Shown: one piece after another, positions 31,929 through 40,901 of the stretch
Numbering within the stretch: position 1 is the stretch's first letter
How the letters are laid out: each line of letters begins with the position of its first letter
From: Flaveria trinervia
Taxonomy: Eukaryota > Streptophyta > Magnoliopsida > Asterales > Asteraceae
Direction: 5' to 3'
DNA: 64,000 bases
Assembly: GCA_025506515.1 (NCBI GenBank)
Contig: CM046442.1
Span: 108,717,706 to 108,781,705 of the forward strand
Made by a program: the position numbers and the translations under genes
Notes under the pieces: generated by a model
Databases searched by the model: none
What the model was told of the DNA's origin: nothing
What the model saw: only the letters and a program-made list of their open reading frames with translations

Positions 31929-32680
31929 AACTCCCCCTGAACCAATGCAGCCAAAACCTCTAATTGATTTATTTTCCCACTTATTGTTGGCAAAAAGGTT
32001 GGTCTTTTTCTTCTTGATCAGTAGAGAAGATGACCCATATAAGCTCTGGCCTGGGAAGAAATCTCAGAGATCTGTTTGGCAAGGTATGAATGGGAACTCT
32101 GTTTTGGGGAACTGGACACAGAGTTGTTATCCCATTCATGAGATTTACTTCCCTATTATGAGTCTGTATGACTCTCGAACATAGGCCTCAAGGAGAACAA
32201 CTTGTTCCTCCTTGGAGAGTTCTTCTACTCCTCCTTCAAAGAAGAACTCTGGACCATAGTACTCAGATAAGTACTTCACAGTCCTGCCATTTTTCAACTC
32301 CACAGCAGTTACCTCCCTGTAGACAAATTCATCAGGATGAGTGCCCTCAAAGAGTAACTGGAGCTCATTCTTCTTAATGTCTTCAAGCTTCTTATATAAT
32401 AACCCCTTTTTGATCATCTTGTTTTCCAGTAAAGCTTGAGGGGTCAATTTTGATTGATGAGCCTTCTTGAATTCATCAATTATTTCCCATGGTGAGACTA
32501 CAATGGCCAACATGATTGTAGAGTCTATTGTTTTTCTAACCTGGCCATTGTATCTGTGTGGAATAGATCTTTTATGGATTCTAGAACTCACCTTGGGGTC
32601 TGGCCATACTCTCACTCTCTCCTTCTGATACTGAAATGTGTGTCTGAGAGTGTACAGCCTCTAAGCATGCCCTTTCATGG
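31929..32680 (-). pseudogene. B inverted fragment: polypurine tract and 3' end of the accessory ORF
   Basis: On the minus strand it matches the C-terminal domain of the A accessory ORF: VRVWPDPKVSSRIHKR, VVSPWEIIDEFKKAH, LLFEGTHPDEFVYRE, VELKNGRTVKYLSEYYG (open from 32615 to 32145), then the conserved tail to the polypurine tract (31929-31943). It is fused at 32680/32681 to a + strand polypurine tract. The 156-residue open piece is uninterrupted. Confidence 0.85.
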
Positions 32681-32683
32681 CTT

Positions 32684-32694
32684 GAGGGGGAGTT
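32684..32694 (+). other. B polypurine tract upstream of an LTR that also has a primer-binding site downstream
   Basis: GAGGGGGAGTT directly before the LTR start at 32695. A polypurine tract normally precedes only the 3' LTR, yet this LTR is followed by a primer-binding site and gag. Confidence 0.85.
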
Positions 32695-33619
32695 TGTTGG
32701 ACCAAAAGAACCAATGAGCCAAGATCAGAAAACCTCTAAGTCCCACATGATTTCACAACAACTGCTGAAGGCTTCATCAGCAGTTCGACAAGTGTTGAAA
32801 ACTCCAACAGCTGAAGATCAAGTGCTGAAGACTTCAACAGCTGAAGACTATAGTGCTGAAGTTCAAACAGCTGAAGAACACAAGTGCTGAAGCTGAACAG
32901 CTGAAGAACACAAGTGCTGAAGCTGAATAGCTGAAGAACACAAGTGCTGAAGCTGAAGACCAAAGTACTGAAGTACAATAGCTGAAGAGTCTACAAGTAC
33001 AGAAGATCAACAACTGGTGTACAAAGTCTGAAGACAAAGACTGAAGACATCAGCTGATGATATCTACTGAAGTCATCAGCTGATGAAACGTCTGAAGTTC
33101 AAGTCTGAAGACCAAGTACTGAAGTTTCAGTAGTTCGTCACAACTGCTGAAGAGTACTTCTTCAGTAGTTGTGATATCAGTAGTTTTATGTTTTTACTTT
33201 CAGTTGTTTTCTAAAACGACTGAAGAGCTTGTTCTTCAGTCGTTGTAGTATCAGTAGTTTTATGTTTTTCAGTAGTTATAGTAACTGATAACACTTAGTA
33301 TTTTTGTAAGAAGATGTCAGCTGTTTTGACATCTTCAGTAGTTGTGTTTCAGTTGGAATAATTCTATTAGATGTCACTATCAAGTGACATCAGCAGACGT
33401 CACATCTCTTATATAAAAGGTGTCGACCTAATTGTAATTGTGACATTCCGTTACCACGAAAGCAAATATTAAATGAAATATATTTGCAGAATTCCCTCTA
33501 TCTATACCGTTTTTGTTCTTCATTGAATATCTTTTCGTTCTTCTGAATTGGCTAATTCAGTGTTAGAATTCCGCTGCTATACTCTTTAATCAATCAAACG
33601 TAGATCACCGATCCTAACA
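32695..33619 (+). repeat. B internal LTR (+)
   Basis: TGTTGGACCAAAAG to GATCCTAACA, 925 bp. Tandem block of GCTGAAGAACACAAGT units at 32860-32960; TATATAAA at 33410-33417. The 3' arm of the TATA palindrome carries a change (AAAAGG for AAGAGG) that weakens the symmetry seen in the other copies. Confidence 0.92.
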
Positions 33620-33621
33620 AG

Positions 33622-33639
33622 TGGTATCAGAGAGGTTAA
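33622..33639 (+). other. B primer-binding site
   Basis: TGGTATCAGAGAGGTTAA two bases after the LTR; one change (A for C) in the TGGTATCAGAGC core complementary to initiator tRNA-Met. Confidence 0.85.
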
Positions 33640-33843
33640 TCATTGATCGATCTAACAATTGATCATTGAAACTGCTAATTGATATCTATGTTTGATTGAA
33701 TTAGCATATTCACAAGAACTGGTTATAGATTATTGAATTTCTGTCGCTTTCGTTCATTTATTTTGAGATCTCTCTTGATTCAATTGGTTGTTGTGTTTTG
33801 TTCTAAATCTGTTTTAGCTTAATTGAATTTGATTGAATCTGAG

Positions 33844-36680
33844 ATGACTACTCCTTCTAATGATCCTCACAATACCGGTTCCTCAACCAAGCCTCCGATG
33901 CTGGTTAGGATCGAGTATAACATATGGCAACGAAGAATGCTTCATCACCTGTCTGTTAACAGTTCAGGTTGTTGGACATCTGTGGTACATGGACCACATA
34001 AGCCTATGGTGAACAATCCGGAAACCAATCAAATGGTTTCGAAGAAGAAGGAACAATACTCTGATGAAGATCGGAAACTGTTTGAAATTTATGCTAAAGC
34101 CCATGGAATTCTGGCCATGGCACTGCCTAATGAAATCTATTCAGGGCTTATGCATCATGAACTGCTCATGATCTCTGGAATGCCCTGAAGGAACAATTCG
34201 GTGGCACAGATGAGGTCTTAGCAAACAACAGAGAAATCCTTGCCCAACAATATGAGACATTCTCTCATAGAAAGGGTGAGACACTGACTCAACAGTTTGA
34301 GCATTTTTCCTGCTTGATCTCTGAGCTGAAAATGGTGAAACAGGAATACACCAATAGCCAGATGAACAACAGGTTCCTCAGATCACTACCTGAGAGATGG
34401 GACACATACACTATTGTCCTACGCTCCAGTGCAAATCTGGATAGCCTATCTCTCACCAACTTCATGGGAAACTGCTTACATTTGAAAGAGAGATAGAGCA
34501 GAAGAGGAAACTATCCTCATCAGGAAAGCTCACTGATGACTTTGGACCAGGGAATACTGCCTTGGTTGTCATGAGTCAGAATATGCTGCATCTGAAAGCA
34601 ATTATGATGAGCATATTGATTTCTCTTCAAATATTTCTGATCATGCATTTGTTGGTATTGAGAGTCATTCTGGCAGTAATAGTGACAATTTTTGTTTCAT
34701 CATGGATGATTTGAAAGGAATAGCTGATGATGATCTAGAAGAGATGGATATTCTGAGCCAAATGGCACTATTAATATCAGATCTCCGAAATTCTATAAGA
34801 GAACTGGCAGGAAATTTCCTGGACTCTCTGGCAAAACCAAAGTTGGTTTTGACAAGAGTAAGTTGAGGTGTCACAAATGCCAAAGGCTGGGACACTTTGC
34901 AAGAGAGTGTAGATCAACTGGATCTAACTCTTCTGCACCCTTTGTGACTTTTCCTAGTACTAGTCCACAAAACAGAGGGCAACATCCTGCTGGTTCTGGT
35001 CATCATTCACATCCTAGATCTCCTGCATACTTTGTTCCCAGGGTCAAATGTCATATCCTTATCCCTACTACTATATGCCTCAACCAAATCGTGTTCAAGC
35101 TCCAATTGCACAACAACCATAAGCATTGCCTGAACCACAACTTTCCCAATCTCATCAACAAACTCAACCTCAACAACACAGCTTCTTCACCCCAGGAGTT
35201 TTTGACTGGAGAAGTTTACCAGATGACTTGTCTGGCCATGAAAAACTGTTCTCAGGTGCTGGTCAACATGGTGGTGACAGTCCTTTTGGAAATCTAGCTC
35301 TTATGGCTTTGGATTCTGCTGATACTTCATCCACTAATGCCTCTACACCAAAGGTATCACAGGTATCCTCTTAGGCAAAAGCCAAATTGTGTTCTGAAAC
35401 ATGTATAGCAGCATTTGCATCTATTAGAGAAGCAAATGTAGCTTTAATCAACAAGAGTATTGAGCTAGAACAAATAATTTCCAAAAGCAAAGCTGAATTT
35501 GAGTCTGTGCTTAATGATAAGAATGATGAGATTTACAAACTTAAATGCCAAATAACTGATGATAAGCTAGGGAAGAGATACTTCTAGAGAAGTATAAAGA
35601 TCTCAAAGAAACCCTTGCAGTCACCCAGGTAGAGTGTGATAGATGGGTACAATCATGCAAAGGTTTTGAAATGCTTCTTAGTAAGCAATCTGCTTCCATG
35701 TGAAGTTTGGCATTGGTTACAATCACACTGCTCCACCTAAAGATTTTACTCCCAGAGCAGAAGTAGAATCTGATGGTGAGAGTAATAACCAATCCATTTC
35801 TTCATGTGATCTACTTTCTGATACAGCACAATCAGAAGTAGAAGTCAGCACCAAGCCCTCTCAGAACCTATCAGCTGATGTTGATGGTTCCACTGCTGAC
35901 ACTCACATGATCAATGAGCTGATCAACTCAGAAGTTAATTCTGAAAGTCCTGAAAGGACTAGAGAGCAGGATTTAACACCTGATGTTCAAACTCCAACTA
36001 CTGCCAGTACTGAAAAGAAGAAAACTGTCAGTAGAAAGAGTTTGAAGACTACTAAAGAGGAAGTCAAGAAAGCAAACAATGCTTCGAAAGCACTGAAGAG
36101 CAAGTCTTCAGTTGCTTCACCCTCTTTAGTTGATGATCAACATAAGATGAAGAAGAAACCATGTGAAGTATGTGGCTTGTTCAATCATCTTACAGATGAT
36201 TGCTGGTACAAAAGAGGTTCCAAACTCAAACATAAAGAGGAAATTAAAGAGAAAATGGTAAAAATGAAAACTGAGTTTGAGACCACATTTGTATCAGCAA
36301 CATCAAATCCTGTAACCCTTAAGTCCACAAAGAAATCCAAAAAGGAAGGGGTTAAACAGGTAACAGCTGAGATTGCTCAGAAGAAGAAGGTGCAACATAG
36401 GAACTTATCAAAATCCACTGGCAATGTGTCTGATGAGCTGAAAGCTTTATCACAAAATCAGACACAGCTGGTTATGATGGTTCAACATCTATTGGGAAGA
36501 GTTAACCACTTAGATGCTCCTATGTTGAAACCACAGAAAAGGAGGTCCAAGCCAAAGGATTCCTCTTCTACACCATCTTCTTCCTCTTAGGCTGTTGTTT
36601 CCAATAAACCTGTTAGTTTACCATCTGTTGATGAGACCAGGCCCAAAACCAAAAAGGTTTGGGTCTCCAAAACTAACTGA
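33844..36680 (+). pseudogene. B gag, nearly complete but frameshifted
   Basis: ATG at 33844. N-terminal MTTPSNDPHNT and IEYNIWQRRML, UBN2-like domain (KAHGILAMALPNEIYSGL, FSHRKGETLTQQFE, NNRFLRSLPERWDTY), zinc knuckle CHKCQRLGHFAREC at about 34870-34911, Gln/Pro-rich linker, coiled coil (35390-35600), second CCHC motif CEVCGLFNHLTDDC near 36160-36200, then a lysine-rich tail. 35700-36590 is open for 296 codons. Frame breaks are mostly single missing bases compared with A. The stop TGA is at 36678-36680. Confidence 0.88.
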
Positions 36681-36696
36681 TTGTTTATTATTGCAG
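36673..36696 (+). promoter_or_regulatory. B gag-pol junction: branch-point and 3' splice-site-like signal
   Basis: CTAAC (36673-36677) overlaps the gag stop context TGA, followed by TTGTTTATTATTGCAG|GG ending at 36696. Confidence 0.45.
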
Positions 36697-36823
36697 GGTT
36701 CTCCAACATGCCAAAGTAGCATCTGGTATGTAGACAGTGGGGGATCTATGCACATGACTGGAAACAGCTCTCTTCTTCATGACTATTCTCTAATCAATCA
36801 AACGTAGATCACTGATCCTAACA
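36697..36823 (+). pseudogene. B pol stub fused to the last 33 bp of the LTR
   Basis: The protease start WYVDSGGSMHMTGNSSLLHDYS is intact to about 36788; sequence then jumps to TAATCAATCAAACGTAGATC and the LTR end CCTAACA at 36823. About 8 kb of pol, accessory ORF and LTR are missing relative to A. The parent sequences share a short CTCT at the join (ACTACTCTC in pol, ATACTCTTT in the LTR). Confidence 0.85.
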
Positions 36824-36916
36824 AAATCCATACACAGATTTTTGACACACATTAGTGATGAGTTAAGGTTTAATTATTTCAACAAATATTTGTGGATCCC
36901 ACACTTATATGGTAAT
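36824..36916 (-). other. Bridge of M2 between insertions B and A
   Basis: A 93-bp piece of the M2 post-pol region, equivalent to M1 3430-3520. It starts with AAATC (B duplication) and ends with GTAAT (A duplication, 36912-36916). Confidence 0.9.
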
Positions 36917-37838
36917 TGTTGGACCAAAAGAACCAATGAGCCAAGATCAGAAAACCTCTACGTCCCACATGGTATCACAACAACTGTTGAAAGCTTCATC
37001 AGCAGTTTGACAAGTGCTGAAAACTTCAACAGCTGAAGATCAAGTGCTGAAGACTTCAACAGCTGAAGAACTAAAGTGCTGAAGTACAACAGCTGAAGAA
37101 CACAAGTACTAAAGCTGAACAGCTGAAGAACACAAGTACTGAAGCTGAACAGCTGAAGAACACAAGTGCTGAAGCTGAAAGACCAAAGTACTTTAGTACA
37201 ACAGCTGAAGAGTTTACAATTGCTGAAGATCAACAACTGATGTACAAAGTCTGAAGACAAAGACTGAAGACATCAGCTGATGATATCTACTGAAGTCATC
37301 AGCTGATGAAACATCTGAAGTTCAAGTCTGAAGACAGCTACTGAAGTTTCAGTAGTTTGTCACAACAGCTGAAGAGTACTTCTTCAGTAGTTGTGATATC
37401 AGTAGTTTTATATTTTTACTTTCAGTAGTTTTGTAAAACAACTGAAGAGCTTGTTCTTCAGTCGTTGTAGTTTCAGTAGTTTTATGTTTTTCTGTAGTTA
37501 TAACAACTGATAACACTTAGCATTTTTGTAAGGAGATGTCAGTTGTTTTGACATCTTCAGTAGTTGTGTTTCAGTTGTAATAAATCTGTTAGTTGTCACT
37601 ATCAAGTGACATCAGCAGACGTCACATCTCTTATATAAGAGGTGTCGACCTAATTGTAAGTGTGACATTCTGTTACCACGAAAGCGAATATTGAATGAAA
37701 TATATTTGCAGAATTCTCTCTCTATAATCGTCTTTGTTCTTCATTGAATATCGTTCGTTCTTGTGAATTGGTTAATTCATTGATCGATTCCGCTGCTATA
37801 CTCTTTAATCAATCAAACATAGATCACTGATCCTAACA
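36917..37838 (+). repeat. A 5' LTR
   Basis: TGTTGGACCAAAAGAACC to GATCCTAACA. Tandem AACAGCTGAAGAACACAAGT units (about 27-30 bp period) at 37045-37185, then dispersed CAGTAGTT/AACTACTG and ATCAGCTGATG motifs, and the promoter palindromes at 37594-37645. Confidence 0.95.
37594..37645 (+). promoter_or_regulatory. A LTR core promoter with TATA box centred in a palindrome
   Basis: GTCACT-ATCA-AGTGAC (about 37595-37610) is followed by TGACATCAGCAGACGTCA, a degenerate version of D's perfect palindrome. Next is CTCTTATATAAGAG (37628-37641, perfect), which extends on both sides with one mismatched pair to 22 bp (37624-37645). TATATAA is 37632-37638. The 3' LTR has the same at 49209-49222. Confidence 0.75.
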
Positions 37839-37840
37839 AG

Positions 37841-37858
37841 TGGTATCAGAGCATGGTT
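37841..37858 (+). other. A primer-binding site
   Basis: TGGTATCAGAGCATGGTT two bases after the LTR end; the 12-base core is the canonical plant initiator tRNA-Met complement. Confidence 0.92.
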
Positions 37859-38059
37859 AATCATTGATCGATCTAACAATTGATCATTGAAACTGCTAAT
37901 TGATATCTGTGTTTGTTGAATTAGCGTATTCGCAAGAACTGGTTACAGATTATTGAATTTCTGTCGCTTTCGTTCATTATTTTGAGATCTCTGGTTCAAT
38001 TGGTTGTTGTGTTTTGTTCTAAAATTGGTTTAGCTTAATCGAATTTGATTGAAACTGAG

Positions 38060-40885
38060 ATGACGACTCCTTCTAATGATCCTCACAATACGGTTCCTCA
38101 ACCAAGCCTCCGATGCTGGTTAGGACCGAGTATAACATATGGCAACGAAGAATGCTTCATCACCTGTCTGTTAACAGTTCAGGTGTTGGACATCGTGGTA
38201 CATGGACCACATAAGCCTATGGTGAACAATCCGGAAACCAATCAAATGGTCCGAAGAAGAAGGAACAATACTCTGATGAAGATCGGAAACTATTTGAGAT
38301 TGATGCTAAAGCCCATGGAATTCTGGCCATGGCACTGCCTAATGAAATCTATTCTGGGCTTATGCATCATGAAACTGCTCATGATCTCTGGAATGCCCTG
38401 AAGGAACAATTCGGTGGCACAGATGAGGTCTTAGCAAACAACAGAGAAATCCTTGCCAACAATATGAGACATTCTCTCATAGAAAGGGTGAGACACTGAC
38501 TCAACAGTTTGAGCGTTCTCCCTTTGATATCTGAGCTGAAAATGGTGAAACAGGAATACACCAATAGCCAGATGAACAACAGATTCCTCAGATCACTGCC
38601 TGAGAGATGGGACACATACACTATTGTCCTACGCTCCAGTGCAAATCTGAATAGCCTATCTCTCACCCAACTTCATGGGAAACTGCTTACATTTGAAAGA
38701 GAGATAGAGCAGAAAGGAAACTGTCATCTTCAGGAAAGCTCACTGATGACTTTGTACCAGGCAATACTGCCTTGGTTGGTCATGAGTCAGAATATGCTGC
38801 ATCTAAAAGCAATTATGATGCATATAGATTTCTCTTCAAATAGTTCTGATCATGCATTTGTTGGTATTGAGAGTCATTCTGGCAGTAATAGTGACAATTT
38901 ATGCTTCATTATGGATGATCTGAAAGGAATATGCTGATGATGATCTAGAAGAGATGGATATTCTGAGCCAAATGGCATTGATTAATATCAGATCTCAGAA
39001 GTTCTATAAGAGAACTGGCAGGAAATTTCCTGGACTCTCTGGCAAAACCAAAGTTGGTTTTGACAAGAGTAAGTTGAGGTGTCACAAATGCCAAAGGCTA
39101 GGACACTTTGCAAGAGAGTGTAGATCAACTGGATCTAACTCTTCTGCACCCTTTGTGACTTTTCCTAGTACTAGTCCACAAAACAGAGGGCAACACCCTC
39201 CTGGTCTGGTCATCATTCACATCCTAGATCTCCTGCATACTTTGTTCGCCAGGGTCAAATGTCATATCCTTATCCCTGCTATTATATGCCTCAACCAAAT
39301 CCTGTTCAAGCTCCAATTGCACAACAACCACAAGCATTGCCTGAACCACAACCTTCCAATCTCATCAACAAACTCAACCTCAACAACACAGCTTCTTCAC
39401 CCCAGGAGTTGTTGACTGGAGCAGTTTACCAGATGACTTGTCTGGTCATGAACAACTGTTCTCAGGTGCTGGTCAACATGGTGGTGAAAGTCCTTTTGGA
39501 AATCTAGCTCTTATGGCTTTGGATTCTGCTGATACTTCATCCACTAATGCCTCTACATCAAAGGTATCACAGGTATCCTCTGAGGCAAAAGCCAAATTAT
39601 GTTCTGAACATGCATAGCAGCATTTGCATCTATTAGAGAAGCAAATGTAGCTTTAATCAATAAAACATTGAGCTAGAACAAATAATTTCCAAAAACAAAG
39701 CTGAATTTGAGTCTGTGCTTAATGATAAAAATGATGAGATTTACAAACTGAAATGCCAAATAACTGATGATAAGGCTAGGGAAGAGATACTTCTAGAGAA
39801 GTATAAAGATCTCAAAGAAACCCTTGCAGTTACCCAGGTAGAGTGTGATAGATGGGTACAATCATGCAAAGGTTTTGAAATGCTTCTTAGTAAGCAATCT
39901 GCTTCCAATGTGAAGTTTGGCATTGGTTACAATCACACTGCTCCACCTACAGATTTTACTCCAAGAGCAGAGGTAGAATCTGATGGTGAGAGTAATAACC
40001 AATCCATCTCATCATGTGATCTACTTTCTGATAAGCACAATCAGAAGTAGAAGTTAGCATCAAGCCCTCTCAGAACCTATCAGCTGATGTTGATGGTTCA
40101 AATGCTGACACTCACATGATCAATGAGTTGATCAACTCAGGAGTTAATTCTGAAAGTCCTGAAAGGACTAGAGAGCAGGATTTAACACTGAAGTTCAAAC
40201 TCCAACTACTGCCAGTACTGAAGAGAAGAAAACTGTCAGTAGAAAGAGTTTGAAGACTACTAAAGAGGCAGTCAAGAAAGCAAACAATGCTTCCAAAGCA
40301 CTGAAGAGAAAGTCTTCAGTTGCTTCACCCTTTAGTTGATGATCAACCTAAGATAAAGAAGAAACCATGTGAAGTATGTGGTTTGTTCAATCATCTTACA
40401 GATGATTGCTGGTACAAAAGAGGTTCCAAACTCAAACAAAAAGAAGAAATTAAAGAGAAAATGGTAAAAATGAAAACTGAGTTTGAGACCACATTTGTAT
40501 CAGCAACATCAAATCTGTAACCCTTAAGTCCTCAAAGAAATCCAAAAAGGAAGGGGTTAAACAGGTGACAGCTGAGAGTGCTCAGAAGAAGAAGGTGCAA
40601 CAAATAGGAACTTATCAAACTCCACTGGCAATGTGTCTGATGAGCTGAAAGCTTTATCACAAAATCAGACACAACTGGTTATGATGGTTCAACATCTGTT
40701 GGGTAGAGTTAACCAATTAGATGCTCCTATGTTGAAACCACAGAAAAGGAGATCCAAGCCAAAGGATCCTCTTCTTCACCATCTTCTTCTCTCAAGCTGT
40801 TGTTTCTAATAAACCTGTTAGTTTACCATCTGTTGATGAGACCAGGCCCAAAACCAAAAAGGTTTGGGTCTCTAAAACTAACTGA
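38060..40885 (+). pseudogene. A gag, frameshifted
   Basis: ATG at 38060, stop TGA at 40883-40885. Same domains as B: UBN2-like gag domain (38300-38720), zinc knuckle CHKCQRLGHFAREC (39080-39121), Gln/Pro-rich linker with MPQPNPVQAPIAQQPQ, coiled coil (39640-39900), second CCHC motif CEVCGLFNHLTDDC (40368-40409), basic tail. Compared with B, A lacks single bases near 38090, 38186, 38196, 38250, 38457, 39206, 39608 and 40331, and has one extra near 38932; B in turn lacks a base near 34568. Correcting for these the codons agree closely. The C-terminal lysine-rich, Ser-rich part carries several ACTGAAG motifs that also occur in the LTR. Confidence 0.88.
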
Positions 40886-40901
40886 TTGTTTATTATTGCA
40901 G
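40878..40901 (+). promoter_or_regulatory. A gag-pol junction: branch-point and 3' splice-site-like signal
   Basis: CTAAC (40878-40882), gag stop TGA (40883-40885), TTGTTTATTATTGCAG ending at 40901, then GG. Pol is in the +1 frame relative to gag and is open across this site. Confidence 0.5.

Larger units (their letters stand above)
31007..36823 (+). mobile_element. Element B: A-family insertion with LTR U5 ends at both termini
   Basis: From left to right: an inverted LTR (31007-31928), inverted polypurine tract and inverted 3' part of the accessory ORF (to 32680); then in + orientation a polypurine tract, full LTR (32695-33619), primer-binding site, gag, start of pol, and the last 33 bp of an LTR (to 36823). 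The whole is flanked by AAATC (31002-31006 and 36824-36828). M1 at 3510-3525 shows the empty site with a single AAATC. Both outer ends are the CCTAACA end of the LTR, whereas a normal insertion has TGTTGG at one end. Confidence 0.85.

Noticed and set aside
37841..37858. tRNA gene fragment
   Set aside because: Only about 12-18 bases match a tRNA 3' end, located two bases after an LTR: a primer-binding site.
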